Source: Azolla caroliniana (taxonomy: Eukaryota > Polypodiophyta). Taken from it: DNA of 64,000 nucleotides. The stretch lies in contig JBHGNT010000016.1 of NCBI GenBank assembly GCA_043228905.1, positions 5,828,001 through 5,892,000 of the forward strand. Reading direction: 5' to 3'. A program made the position numbers and the translations under genes. The first letter of the stretch is position 1. Every line of letters starts with the position of its first letter. This document shows, one piece after another, positions 34,486-46,976 of the stretch. The notes below the pieces were generated by a model. That model saw nothing but the letters and a program-made list of their open reading frames with translations. It was not told the origin of the DNA and searched no databases.

Positions 34486-37400
34486 TACCTTTGAGCTAGT
34501 ATTTCGTTCTTATGTTTGCCCTATTATAAATTTATTATTTCAACCTTATGGCCCAAAAGAGAGTTTCTGTCCAAATTGTTTCATGGCTCAATAATAGCTT
34601 CTCGTGGAATATCATTAATGTGATATGTTGTCATCATTTCCTCCACCTTTCTCTCTCTCTCCCTCTCTTTATCAACCCAAGATCTTGGGTTCAAATCTTC
34701 ACCTCTGCATAGTTGTTGTAATCCATATGGTTGGCAACGTATTGATGTCATGACCCTACTATCTCCAAATAGTGGACATGACCGTCTCCTCTCAAACGTA
34801 GTTGGTTCCCCCTTTCCCTCTCTCGGGTAAGGCATCAAAGATTAGATAGAGCGACAAATACGCTATGTAAAAACACCACGAACTTGGGCCTACTTTATTA
34901 AATTGTCGTACAAGTTTTTCCATAACTTGCATAATGTCATCATGTTGAAGCAAGAAATAGTTCAATCTAAGAAGTTTCCTTCCTAAGGTTATATATATAG
35001 AGAATATCCATCGAGGTTTATGCATTCTAAATGAAGTCTGGTGTGAAGCAAAATATGTACAATCATTGCATCCAAACTCTCTCGTGACAATGTGCCCTAA
35101 CAATCACTTTGATGGGATGTATTTGATCCAAAATAGTATGTGAAACTTAACCTAGAACAAAGAAACGTGTGTCCCTAAACAATGAAGAAACAAAATGTTT
35201 TCTTTCCTTCAATTATGAAGAACTAGTATATGAATCATATTTGCCCCTCAAGAGATAAATAAGGTCTCGTGTACAATAATTAAATTGTCTAATGTGGTTT
35301 ATCGTATCCCTCAAGACACGAGAACAAAGACTCCTCCATATATGCATAAATATGTGTTAGCCAATATGCGAAAAACTAATGGTCCATGCGATAATCCACA
35401 TAGGGCCAAGTATGGACAATAGAATGGAGAATGAGGAAACGCACCTTGCAATGGATGGAGAGAAGAAGATGACAAAAGATGCAAATTAAAGGAAAATACG
35501 TTAAGGGAGCTAAGACAAGGGAAGTTAATTGGAGGGATAAAGAACAAAGATTATATCATGCCAAGTGTTAGATCAAGAGCTTAAGAGATTGTTGACCATA
35601 TAGGAACCCTAGTACAAGTAAGGCTCTAAAGGGATTAAACATCAAACACAAGGCAACTCATAAACAAACCACAATGTTTGTTGGTTGAATGAGAATCGTA
35701 GATCACGAATATGGAAAAGAACGAGTAAAAAGGTGAGGTAGACGATACGTCATATGTGTATATGTATTAAATTTCCAACAAAGTAGATTTCTACAATGCA
35801 AAATCCAAGTTATCGTACATAATAAATGTGACTCCAAGCTAGATACACATGCAGGGATTCACAAATCAAAGTGCATGTATACCGTACATAGAAATAAAAA
35901 CTTTGTCAGAAATCCATAGATGTTAAGTTTGGTTTTATAACTATAGGATGTAGCTTAATGTTCATGACTTGATGTTCAAATAGACCTCAATACATGGACT
36001 TGATCAATTGTTTATTGTATATTTTGTCCTTAAAATCCTAAAGCCTTACACCTAGAATCTTGATTTCGATATGATTTTATGATTTTCCATATTTGCTAAT
36101 CTTTTGCACATAAAAGTTGAACATATGTTGGTTTGATTTCAAAGTTCTGATGCCACTCAAATTCATATAATATTAGATGGAAAATGTTCATTCCCAATTC
36201 AAATATTGTGCGAGTTATTTTGTGTACCACGACAAAATGAAGAATTTATGAACGATAATCTTGGCCATATTTTTTAATAAGAAAAATACTATTTGGCGAC
36301 TTCGTTTGAAGCCCGTTGTAGTTATTGGAATTATTTGTGTTGACAGCTAGCATGCTGAGTCAAATTTATTTGTGGGAAGTATGGAAGCATTAAATCTTAT
36401 TGGCATATTGTAAGTTGATTTATCACGTAAAGTGAAGTCTTGTGGATCCTTTTATAGCTCTAGCCTACACTCTAAGGTGGACAACTAGTAGGTAGTCGAT
36501 ATGTGAAATGTATCCATTGAGGATGCTAGAAAATAAAACTCCTTTGAGTATAGAGGGAATTCGATCATGTAAGTGCCTATGGTTGGGAGGTTTAACAAAT
36601 TGTCCTTATATGTAGTCATGTGGGCAATACGAGTAGCACATGTCCATGAAGATATACATGGACCAAAGGGATTGAACTTATTGTGCAAAGCACACTCAAA
36701 TGTTCATTCCCCTAATCTTCCAAATTCTATTGTATTTAGTTTATACTCTTGTTTCTAAAATTAATTTGCTTATTATTCATAAGTTAATGATTTGATTTAA
36801 GTATATAATAGTGTGGTGATATTCTCCTCTACCTTTCCCCACCATAGCGGATTTGGTTCTTTGATTCCAATAAATTTGCCAATCTTTAAGTACGGTACTC
36901 TATCTACATACATATTTGTGTGATTGACAACATGCCTAAGTGACAATTTTTGAAGGGGAATATGGCCCTTGCCATAAATTGAAAGTTTTCCATTATAAAA
37001 TATCCATGGGCGGTTGTGAGCTAATGATTGAACTAGAAAGTGCAACAACCATACAAAATCATGATTCATCATACCTATAGTTGACCTAAAATACATAACC
37101 TAGACATGTATAAATTTATTGTATTTCACATTTAAGTATGTGTAGATTCTATAGTAATTACTAATGACATTATCTAGTAAACAACTAACAAAGGAATGTG
37201 CATTGTATATGTTGGTAAATATAAATACTCTTATACTTTGATAAATACAAATACCCTTATCTTTTGGTAAATACAAATAAAAAGCCATCAAGGACAGGGT
37301 TCCATCAAAATATATTTTTGATGCTTAGTGAATCCTTTAATAACTTGCTTAGGCATGTATATTTAGTATTCTAACACTAGCATATGACTAATCATTGCGC

Positions 37401-37511
37401 TCTTTCTCGCCTTTCCGTACTAATTCTTAGGAAGACATGTGAGCTTTGTTTAATCTTGTATTATTATGAATGATACACATGTTCCTTGTAGAAAATGGGA
37501 TTCTCTTAAGT

Positions 37512-37665
37512 CATGTACTCTCAAAAATACTTAGTGACGTACTTAGGTTAGATCTCCACATGAACTCAAAAATACTTAGTGATGTACTTAGATAAGATCT
37601 CCACGTGAACTAAAAAATACTCAATGACGTACTTAGTTTAGGTAAAAAATACGTAGTGGCGTACT
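37512..37665. repeat. Short tandem repeat cluster (about 45-bp unit)
   Basis: The units contain CAAAAATACTTAGTGACGTA followed by CTTAGGTTAGATCTCCAC. Two near-complete and two partial copies are seen. Confidence 0.7.
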
Positions 37666-38389
37666 TAATAAATTCATGCATAGTGTCACAATCATACAAA
37701 ATGTCACATGTCATTCGGGGTTTTGAGCTCGTGGGCCATGACCACTTTAGTACATGACCATCTTTGTCAACAATTCTATCATTGTACTCATGTTAATCAT
37801 TACAACATTTTGCACAATAATTATTGTAGCATTTTGTGTCATGGCCAAGTGGCGAACATGCAGTATGGTATTCAAGTGGAGCAACATGCCTTGGTGGCTA
37901 GTATGCTCAACCTAGGAGCTAATATTACTAGGGAAGGTCCAATATTGTTAAACCATTATGGTTCACTTTGGCTAAGATGTTTGAATTTTCTGTGCTACTC
38001 TTATCTTCTAGTAGATAAAATTCTTTTTTTGGTTCTTTTTTCATTCATATTATTTTAATTAACTTCAACCTTAATAATTTAAACAAGAACAACTTTCTTC
38101 TATGAAATCCTAACGAGCTTTCTAATAACTATGGCTTTTATGCGTTCACAAGAATAGATGCATGCTTTCTTGGACCAAGTTTGTGGTTGTTATGCACGTG
38201 TAATGTAGGTGAGGGTAGGTCACTAATATTTACAAAGCATAAGTGAAGGGTATATTAACTAATGTTGGAAAAGGACTAATGTGTATGGATATAAGGAATG
38301 ATAGGTAGATACACTATCATGATTTTGACAGCCAATAAATGGAGAATCTTTTAGAAAACATATATTCAAGGGGCCTAGGAAGAAGTATG

Positions 38390-38680
38390 TGTAGGTTGTT
38401 GTGTTTTGAATGTACGCGGAAGTATGTGAGGACCTGTCGGTTATGCACAACAGACAACACAGATAGTATGATAGAGGAAACGGTAGATAGACAAGCTCGA
38501 AGCTTTAATGGAAGCTCTCGTTATTTCTGTTCTCTCCCCCGTAAAAGGACTACTCTTTCTAATTACAATTGTGCGGGGTTATCTCCCCCGTAAACCTAGA
38601 TTACAATTTTAATCTAAAGTTATGGTTACAAGTCATTCGGCATATAACCGAGTCGGTAGAGATAAAGTCGGTATCTAGCC
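38390..38680 (-). repeat. 3' LTR of element A, inner half diverged
   Basis: The outer 145 bp or so (38390-38535) match the 5' LTR at roughly 90%, for example GACAACACAGATAGTATGA and AGACAAGCTCGAAGCTTTAA. Inward from about 38535 the sequence no longer aligns with the other LTR, so the inner border is a guess from the 295-bp length. Confidence 0.65.
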
Positions 38681-38761
38681 TGATTTGGCTAGTCATCCGA
38701 ATCGGCTAGTTCGAATCGGTCGGATCTTCGACTTACCTTCTGCTCCTTGTTCGACTTTCTT

Positions 38762-39563
38762 CTACGTGGTCGCTTGTTGTAGTCCCATCTTTGTACTCTG
38801 TGCTCCGAAGCGTTGATCTGGGAGTGGCTTCGTCAGGCAATCAATGATGTTCACCTCGGTGTCGATCTTCCGAACTTCGAGCTTCTTCTTGGTTACTAGC
38901 TCCCAAATATGATGATACCGCACCTCGATATGCTTTATCTTTGCATGATAGACAAGATTATTGATGAGGTGTATTGCGCTCTGTGAGTCGTAGTAGATGG
39001 TCAATGTTGGTCGATCGGTTCGGCTCGTAGCCGAGAAGGCGACAGTCGGTCGGTGCAGCCAGATTGCTTCCTTCACTACCTCCGATGCTGCTATGTACTC
39101 GACTTCTATGGTAGACAGAGCTGTGTACTCTTGAAGCTTCAACCTCCATGATATAGCACAACCACCACAGGTGAAGATATAGCTTGATGTCGACTTTCGA
39201 TTGCCCGAATTCCAGGTGTAGTCGGAGTTGGTGTAGCCTTTGACTTCGGTCGGATTTGCCAATTGGAAAGTCAACTGTGTATCTTTGGTCCCTCTTAGGT
39301 ACCTGAAGATGTGCTTGATGGCCTCCCACGGCTTTCGTCCTGGGTTTGACATGTAGCGGCTGACGACTCCTACGGCATAAGCAAGGTTGGGTCGGGTCAC
39401 CACTATCGCGTACATGATACTTCCTACAACCGATGCGTAGGGTATCTTTCCATTAAGCTCTTTCCCTTATCTGTCGAAGGAGAGTCTTTGTCTGATAGTC
39501 GGATCAACGTTGGAAGTGGTGTTGGTGATGGCTTGGAATTTTCCATGTTGAAGTGTCTCAACA
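38762..39563 (-). pseudogene. Element A reverse transcriptase C-terminus and RNase H
   Basis: Copia RNase H motifs occur in an open frame 39415-38762: TRPNLAYAVGVVSRYM, AIKHIFRYLRGTKD, EVEYIAASE, YYDSQSAIHL and KIKHIEVRYHHI. This is the most intact part of element A. It would degrade the RNA strand during reverse transcription. Confidence 0.85.
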
Positions 39564-39568
39564 CCTTT

Positions 39569-40066
39569 TGTCACAGACACACCAACCATGGACTACGACG
39601 AAGGATGGATGACAAGGCAATGATCAACCAACTACGAACTTGGAGGTAGAAGTGAAGATGCTAGGAACTCTAGAAGTTGTGAGTAACTAGAGAGTATGAA
39701 GACAAATATGAAGATCAAGGAAACTCGGGAAGCTGGGAGCAACGAAATGAGTAGTATGAAGAATACTAGATTGACGTGTTAGTGACTGGTGTTGAATCTG
39801 TTGAAAGGGACCAAGGAGGTTACAAGTATGTATATTGTGAGTCGAAGTACATGCATTAGAATATTCGGGAGAATATTCTAGAACCCGTTAGAACCTTCAA
39901 GTTCTAGAACTTTCTAAAAGCTCCTAGAACTTGAAATATATAATCTACTAATAATCTACTAAGATATACATAACATGACCATATATTTGGATGTGTTGGT
40001 TAGAACACAACACTTGACTATATACAAGAGGTGAAGAGTTCAAATCTTGTTGTCATGTCTGTGACA
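39569..40066. mobile_element. Solo LTR (498 bp) inside element A reverse transcriptase
   Basis: It has perfect 11-bp inverted ends (TGTCACAGACA and TGTCTGTGACA) and a perfect 5-bp target duplication CCTTT (39564-39568 and 40067-40071). There is no coding sequence. One CCTTT copy alone restores the element A frame, so this is a clean insertion later reduced to one LTR by recombination. Confidence 0.9.
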
Positions 40067-40071
40067 CCTTT

Positions 40072-41054
40072 CGGATGTAGTCGGATTGGGAGAGTCGAAG
40101 AGTTGTTGTCTTCTGATTTCGCTATATCCTCATGCCCAATATATGTCGGGCTTGTCCAAGTTCCTTCATCGCAAACTTGTCGTGAAGGCTCCGCTTTAGC
40201 TTTCCGATTTTGGTTTGATTTCTCCTTGCAATTAGCATGTCGTCGACATAAAGGATCAAATAGATCCTGGATTCATTGGCCAGTTACCGAACATACATAC
40301 ATGGGTCGGAGTCAGATCAACGATATCCAAGCTGCTTGATGTAGGAGTCGAACTTTTGATACCACATCCTCGACGCTTGTTTTAATCCATAAAGGCTTTT
40401 CTTTAAACGACATACGAGGTGTCTTTCCTCCCGTGTCGCTGTGAAGCCTGCCGGTTGAAACTTGAGACATGTAAATGTCTTCTTCAAGATCTCCGTGTAG
40501 GAATGCTGTCTTTACGTCAATCTGCTCGAGCTCTAGGTCTTCTGTCACCACGACCCGAAGTAGGAGCCAAAGGGTGGTCATCTTGACTACTGGAGAAAAT
40601 ATCTCATCATAGGCGACTCCATGTTCCTGTTTGAATCCCTTCACGATGAGCCGAGCTTTGTACTTGGGCATTTATGAGTCGGATACATATTTGTATTTGA
40701 AGACCCATTTGCAGGGTAGCGGCTTTCTCCCGACTGGTAGTTCGACCAACTCTCATGTTTGATTCTCATGAATCGATTCCATCGCGGATGCATGGCTTGT
40801 AGCCATGTGTCAGCATCCGATGCGACTATAGCTTCTTCGTAAGTACTTGGTTTGCCTGCATCCATGTAGTTGATGTGATCGAGGCCCGGTTGATAAAACT
40901 CTGTAGGCCTTTTGACTCGTCCGGATCTACTGGGTTCTGATGTTGTTGGTTGGAACTCTTCAGTCGGCTCGATCAGCCGATCGGTATTAGTTGAATCGTC
41001 TTTAGGAGTCCTATTAGATGAATCACCCATGTAGTAGGATTTCAATGATGTCAT
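40072..41054 (-). pseudogene. Element A reverse transcriptase, N-terminal part
   Basis: Copia reverse transcriptase motifs are visible: YKARLIVKGFKQEHGVAYDE, SPVVKMTT and QIDVKTAFLHGDLEEDIYM. The frame breaks at about 40670 and 40320. The domain is then split by a solo LTR (39569-40066) and continues on its other side. Confidence 0.8.
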
Positions 41055-41399
41055 GACAACCTCCCCTTCTTAGGGATCAGTTGACCTAGAGGTAGAAGAC
41101 TTTGCCGACTCGGTTCTGTTTTTCCCTTTGGCCTTGTGTGTGTCAGTCGGGTCGACTCTATCGTTTCCGGCTTGCACCTTGTTGACTTTGCCTTTTTTGA
41201 CTCTTGTCAATTCGGCTTTGTCTTCGAGTTCGACTAGTGAGTTGGTAGGTGTATTGATGGCTTGATCGAGTTCGACTATTTGTCGAGTCTTTGATTTGGC
41301 CTAGTGGGTCGGTTTTTCTATGACTTCTCTATCGATTTTGAAAGAGACATTTTTTCCCACTATTTTCTACTGGTTCCGCTTAGAGAGAATGGAGTCTTC

Positions 41400-43030
41400 A
41401 TTGAAGACTATGTCACTGCTCCGGATCAATTTCCGGTTCTCTGGGTCCCATAGCTTATAGCCGAATTCCCCATCGGTTACAGAACCGAGAAATATTCATT
41501 TTGTTGCATGGGGCGCCAACTTGGTCCTTTTCTCCTTGGGGATGAATGCATAGGCTTCACATCCGAATATACAGAGCCTATCATAGGTAAGATGTTTGCA
41601 TGACCATAGTGCCTGTGGCACTTCAAGCTTGACTGCTTTCAACAGTGACAAATTTATCAGGTATACTACTGTTTGAAATGCTTCGACCTAGAACTCTAGC
41701 TTTAGTCCACCTTCTTGGAGTATTGTCGTCACCCTCTCTTGGATCGTTTTGTTGATATATTCGGCCACTCCATTCTGCATGGGTGTGTATGGAACAATCT
41801 TTTGATGTCTGATCCCTTTGTCAAACATGTACTATTTGAAGGCTCGGGAGGTGTATTCTCCTCCGTTGTCGGATTAGAGAGTCTTCACTTTGTATCCTGA
41901 CCGGTTCTCCACTTCAATTATCCATCGAGATAAGACCTCGAGTGCTTCGTCTTTTGACCTAATCGAATAGGCCCAAACTTTCCGTGTACAATCATCTACA
42001 AATGTGATGAAGTATCAAGATCGTCCTAGTGATCTCTCAGACATAGGCCCACATATATCTCTGTGCACGAGCTCTAGGGGCTGTCGTACCATCTCATAGT
42101 GAAGAGAGTGAGGACTTCAGGTCGTCTTCGCTTGGAGTTTCGGGATGTAGCCGACCGCCATCAGCCGATCAAGTCCGGCCTGAGACATATGGTCGAGTCG
42201 GCCATGTCATAGGTTCGGGTTGGTCTTTTCGACTATGTTCACGACCCCTTCCGGATTGATCGCCATCATTGGGTACAAGTTGGTGTACTTGTCCCCGCTT
42301 CCAATTTCAGGTTTCCACAACTGATCATCCATGTCGACTCCTCAGAGTCGTTCTGTACCCGTCTTCGGCTAACATGCCAATGGAGACCAGACTCCTTTTC
42401 AATGTGGGTACATGCCGTACTTGGTGCAGGACTATCGTGTTGTCATTTGATAGTTGAATTGGTACTTTGCCAATTCCTGTGATTCTGTACTCCTGCCCAT
42501 TGCCTAGTCGGACTGTGCCGTTGGCTTCGGTTGAATAGTTCAAAAACCATTCGATGTTAGGGGTCACGTGGAATGTGGCACCAGAGTCCAATAACCACGT
42601 ATGTGCGTCTTGTGCTTTGTAGAGGACTTCTCCGATCATCGAGTCCTCTAAGGAGAGGATCTCTCCCGATCGGGTGTCAACAACATTGACTGGTTGTCGA
42701 CTAAAGAGTGGTTCGAGTCGGATCGTCCTCGATTCCGCTCGGATCACCGACCACTCTCTTTCTTCTTGATTGACCAACAGTCAGAAAAATTGTGACTGGC
42801 TTTTTTGTAGTGGGTGCAAAATTCACTTGATCGGCCGACCCGTTTTCGACTTCGACTGCTGTCGGTCACTCCTTGGTTTCGATCGATTGGTGTTCCGACC
42901 AGTTCTGTAGGCTTGTTCTTTCAATCAACTCAATCGGTCAACTGACTTGGTCAAGTGGTGGGCTTCTGCCGATTCGTCGATGGTGAGTCCCATCGATTTT
43001 CGCAGAATGTCCTCAATGAGGACTTGGCCG
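41400..43030 (-). pseudogene. Element A gag 3' part, protease and integrase
   Basis: Reading on the minus strand, gag resumes near 43030. Protease follows with LLDSGATFHVTP, the copia aspartic protease signature (about 42590), in an open frame 42777-42325. Integrase follows from about 42320: FVDDCTRKVWAY, SDNGGEY and YTPMQNGVAEY are visible, giving the Asp and Glu residues of the catalytic triad, but several stops break it. It would insert cDNA copies into the host genome. Confidence 0.75.
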
Positions 43031-43035
43031 ATCGT

Positions 43036-44674
43036 TGTCGTGAAAATCCGTCACTATGTGCGAATTGTGGGGCAGAACTGCGGGGGTTATAAACTAGAAG
43101 GACTTAGAGCTCACACACACAACATGAGGAAGGAACGAATATTCAAACGTGTTCGTGAAAAGGAGAGGTGCACGAACAAGCCCGAATCAACCCCTCGTCA
43201 CAAGGAGAATGAATGCATGAGAGGAAGGTTTACTTACAGACACACAAGGAAAAGGCTTACATACACACAGATGACAAATTTCCGAATGCCTTCCTGAAAG
43301 GAGAGGTGCATGGGCAAGCCCAAACGCTCCCTTATCACAAGACACACGAACACATAAGCAACTTTTACACACGGGAGGCAAAGTTTCGAATGCCTTCGTG
43401 AAAGGAGAGGTGCATGGGCAAGCTCGAATGCTCCCTTGTCACAAGACACACGAACACACAAGCAATGTTTACACACGACATACAAAGTTTTGAATGCCTT
43501 CGTGAAAGGAGAGGTGCATGGGCAAGCCTGAACGCTCCCTTGTCACAAGACACACGAACACACAAGCAAGGTTTACATATGAGAGACAAAGTTTCGAATG
43601 CATTCATGAAAGGAGAGGTGCATGGCCAAGCCTGATTGCTCCCTTGTCACAAGACACACGAACACACAAGCAAGATTTACACTAACACGCAAGACACAAA
43701 ATTTTGAATGCTTTGGTGAAAGGAGAGGTGCATGGGTAAGCCTGAAACGCTCCCTTGTCACAAGACACACAAACACACAAGCAAGATTTACATTAACACG
43801 CAAGACACAAAAGTTTGAATGCCTTGGTGAAAGGAGAGGTGCATGGGCAAGCCCGAATCACTCCCTTGTCACAAGACACACAAGCACACAAGCACACAAG
43901 CACACAAGCACACAAGCACACAAGCACAAGTGACAATAACATATAAGACATGTAGGTGAAAGGAAACATTAGTTTATTGCAAAATAATAGATTATTTTAT
44001 AATTTAAGAATCATGTTACAATGGGTTGGATGTGAATATGAAAGATTGTTTACAAAGGAATGGGGGAAGAGAGGTGGAGAAAAGAAGAGAGTGGAATATA
44101 GACGGAGTTTCTTTGTTGATGATGCCACTTGATGTTGTTGATCCTTCTTCTTTTGCTTCCCAATTGAGTAGAGGTTCCGCGTTCCTCTTCCTTTCCCCTC
44201 TTCTTCTTAAAATGAGCTCTTATTTATAGGTTTAGGATTGCTTGCTTCCTTTTTTTTTATGAGTCGAGTTTCTTTTTATCACTATTTCTATTCCGTAACG
44301 TCAAATCTGACATGCAAGATATTCTTAGAAACCTCTTTCTATTAGCTTTCTCATATATATTTCATTTTCTAATTTGGACATTGGACGAGGAAATTACGAG
44401 CTTTTTACTCGACCTTGCTCCTCATATCCACGCCTAGCTTTTCTTTTCCCATTTTTTCCCTCTACTTTTGTTTACTTTTGAAAACCGTTTCTAACTTTAT
44501 ATTCCTCATCATTTATTGTAAGATTTAATCCTTTGGCCTTTTATTTATAAGGAATTTTCTTTGAAAGTATTTTTCTTATTAATAAAGTTGACTTCATAAT
44601 ACTAGTTTATTTGAACTACTATTTTACTTCTTTTTGAGGGTGGTTTCACACTATGTGTCGAAAATATCATGACA
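43036..44674. mobile_element. LTR-like insertion (1.64 kb) inside element A gag, probable solo LTR
   Basis: Its ends are near-palindromic: TGTCGTGA at the left and TCATGACA at the right. It is flanked by TCGT (43032-43035 and 44675-44678; an A shared with the element end makes it ATCGT), and the gag frame resumes across it. No coding sequence is seen. The left half is a tandem array (43162-43930); a TATA-like TTATTTATAGG follows at about 44219-44229. This fits a long LTR whose U3 carries subrepeats, left after recombination between two LTRs. Assignment to a family is not possible here. Confidence 0.65.
43162..43930. repeat. Seven-copy tandem array (about 104-111 bp unit)
   Basis: GGAGAGGTGCA recurs at 43162, 43300, 43404, 43508, 43612, 43722 and 43833. 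Each unit also has CCCTTGTCACAAGACACAC and GAACACACAAGCAA. The array ends in a 10-bp simple repeat (ACACAAGCAC) at about 43880-43925. Spacing is a constant 104 bp in the middle and 110-111 bp in the last units, so expansion proceeded in steps. Confidence 0.9.
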
Positions 44675-44681
44675 TCGTCTC

Positions 44682-45158
44682 ATCTAGATTTAGGATTGGA
44701 CGGCTATTGGCGAATGTCATGCAGAATACCTCCCAACTCACCGGCAAGCTCGATAGAAGGGCAAGGGCTTTAACTTCTTCTTCAAAGTTGATCCCTTGTG
44801 AGGTGTTAATGTGCTAGGTGGTCGGATCGGTCTCTCTCATCTTCATGTTGAATAGTTGTCTGATTAATATTAGTTTTGATTTTTAGGACTTTTTCTCGTA
44901 TACAGCTTGTAACTTCTCCCACAGTGAGAACGTTGCCGTCTCTTTTGCCATGCTGAAGTAGACGTTTTCGGCTAGGTGCATCCGAATGGTGGAGCGAGTG
45001 ATTTCATCTATTGATCTCCACTCTTCGGCTGACATTGAAGCAATCTTTTCGCTGTGCCGGATGGCTTTGACGTGTCTTTGAATAATCAACACGTCCTGCA
45101 TCATCTCCTTCCATAGGGCAAAGTTTTTGCCGTCGAACTTTCCGGATGTTGAAGCCAT
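44682..45158 (-). pseudogene. Element A gag (UBN2-type), 5' part
   Basis: The start is placed at the ATG at 45158 (MASTSGKFDGKNFALWKEMM), the usual copia gag opening. A stop occurs at about 44883, after which the gag frame can be followed again to about 44690 (ALALLSSLPVSWEVFC, a typical UBN2 segment). Gag is then interrupted by the insertion at 43036-44674 and resumes at about 43030. Confidence 0.75.
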
Positions 45159-45254
45159 GTTCTTTATGGAATTGTGATGCACTAACCTAGTCTTTTCTCT
45201 CTCAGCTTTTCTGTTGTTTGTTGCCACCAAACAATAGGTCGCTTTGATACTAGT

Positions 45255-45549
45255 TGTCGGTTGTTGTGTTCTGAATGTAGCGAAAGTATGTGAGGACTTC
45301 TCGGTTATGTATAGCAGACAACACAGATAGTATGACAGAGGAAACGGTAGATAGACAAGCTCGAAGCTTTAATGGAAGCTGTCGTTATTTCCGTTCTCTC
45401 TCTCTCTCTACAAGAATCAAGATACAAGAATGATCAAGTAGCCTGTATTACAATGTTAGGTTAGGACTTATATACTCAAGCCCTAACTATTGCACGTGTT
45501 CACACTAGTAAGGATACAAAGCGGAAGGAGTCGGCCTTTTATGCCAACA
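45255..45549 (-). repeat. 5' LTR of element A, with adjacent primer binding site
   Basis: A 295-bp LTR. Just inside it, at 45241-45252 on the minus strand, lies TAGTATCAAAGC, a variant of the initiator-Met tRNA primer site (TGGTATCAGAGC) used by plant copia elements. The GTATG target copy follows the outer end. Confidence 0.8.
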
Positions 45550-45554
45550 GTATG

Positions 45555-46574
45555 AATATAAGGCCTAACAGTATACCCTTATACAAGACATTATGTCGAA
45601 AGGCTAAGGTCTTGAGATACCAATGGTGCACACTAGGCTTTCATCACAACAATTGTGTTACCTATTCCAAGGTATCAGTCATTTTGATATATGTCAAGAT
45701 GGGGATGTTAGTGGTAGTTTGGTTATGTCTTGATGACAACTTTGGGGTGGTAAGGACAATTATACATTTATGCAACTCTTGCTGAAATTGTCGTTTATAT
45801 TGTTTACATAAGGATCCTCCATGACCATGAACATTCTAGGAAATAATCTTCATAGTTATACAAATTTGTGCACTAACCTTTTTTCTTTCAAGCACCTATT
45901 CTTGTCTTCTTGTGACTTCATCATTCTTTGAAAAGATATGTAATCTTTACTAAAGGCATTATCTATTTATGTACTCTACAAGTCCACATCCTACTATCAT
46001 GTCCTTGAAAATTTTGTATACTAAGTCCGCGGAAGTTCTCCAATTAGCAGCATCCTTCATGAAAGGATTTTGATCCTTTGGCAAGTGCTTGGACATGGAT
46101 CTTGTCCATATCCCATCATTAGGAGGCAATGGTCCAATGATAATATTTGATTTTTAGTTTGCACTTCCCCCACAACCTCCTGCCCATACATCATTGCAAG
46201 AACGTTTATTGGAATGATAGATTGCTCTCCATATAAACCACTTTACGGTTACATCCTTCCTGATGCCCGTTATTGTATGTCTCGACATCTAAATTAGGAT
46301 AACTCGATCTTGATTGTATTTCTTGCACAATCTCCTTGCTAGGACATATATTGCCAGGTACTTGCCTTTTCCCCAAATCTTTCATTAACTGAGTTTGTCT
46401 GTCTCCTACATTGGTTAGCAAATTAAAATATATTATGTTTCTTAGGTTGCCATTTGGATGTATCATGGCTAGTCTTTTTTACCATCCGTCTTCTAACAAA
46501 CTGAACCCAAGGACCCATGATGCTTGTTTGCGAGACATCATGAACATCTATTTGAGCTTTTCTTGATAATGAAC
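45555..46574 (-). pseudogene. Relic of a zinc-knuckle protein (LINE ORF1-like), left flank of element B
   Basis: On the minus strand near 46575-46500 the frame reads CSLSRKAQIDVHD and MGPWVQFVRRR. The latter resembles the GPWM-x-V-Q-R-R motif after zinc knuckles in plant LINE ORF1 (DUF4283-type) proteins. It joins CFLRKRMGHLARE on the other side of element B (about 50250-50197). The rest of the stretch is broken and unassigned. Confidence 0.5.
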
Positions 46575-46579
46575 ATTTC

Positions 46580-46966
46580 TGTTGAGGGACAAGCTCAACA
46601 TGGGCCGAATCGGTTAAATAAGCCGAAAGCCGTATCGGTTGGTAACCGAATCGACTGGCCATTAGGAGTCTATATTCCTATTTTAGTAATAAGAATATTA
46701 TAGGTTGTTAGTGTCAAGCTCATTTATGAGCATTAAAGTACCGATAGTACTTGTGTCAGCCCACTTGTCAGGGCTTGTATAAAAAGTGCTCATTGAGCAC
46801 ATTGTATGTACAAAAAACATTTTGTACTAGAAGGTTGTTGTCGTCTGCTCTGTCTCTCTCTCACTGTGTATCCATTCTCTATGTTTACCTAATTGTCCAG
46901 TTTCTGAATAACCAATAGTGTACTGTGTGTCTTCCACTTACACTTCCGCACACATATTCTTTTATA
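46580..46966 (+). repeat. 5' LTR of element B and tRNA-Met primer binding site
   Basis: Begins TGTTGAGGGACAAGC; the end TTTTATA corresponds to TTTGACA in the other LTR. The primer site TGGTATCAGAGTG follows directly (46967-46979), matching initiator-Met tRNA. A TATA-like stretch TGTATAAAAAGTG lies near 46777. Confidence 0.88.
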
Positions 46967-46976
46967 TGGTATCAGA

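Larger units (their letters stand above)
31526..38384. other. AT-rich intergenic region without a recognisable gene
   Basis: Frames are short and match nothing I recognise. Two small repeat clusters inside are listed separately. No transposase, reverse transcriptase or RNA gene was recognised. The region ends at the target-site duplication of the copia element at 38390. Confidence 0.5.
38390..45549 (-). mobile_element. Element A: Ty1/copia LTR retrotransposon, degenerate, with two nested insertions
   Basis: Complete in outline: it is flanked by a perfect 5-bp target duplication GTATG (38385-38389 and 45550-45554) and has plus-strand ends TGT...ACA. Gene order on the minus strand is gag, protease, integrase, reverse transcriptase, RNase H, which defines copia. 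It is interrupted by an LTR-like insertion in gag (43036-44674) and a solo LTR in reverse transcriptase (39569-40066). Without these the element is about 5.0 kb, a normal copia length. Coding regions carry stops and frameshifts, so it is non-autonomous today. Confidence 0.9.

Noticed and set aside
43162-43930. Regular repeat array considered as CRISPR
   Set aside because: The units are contiguous 104-111-bp repeats without unique spacers, in a plant genome and inside a retrotransposon.
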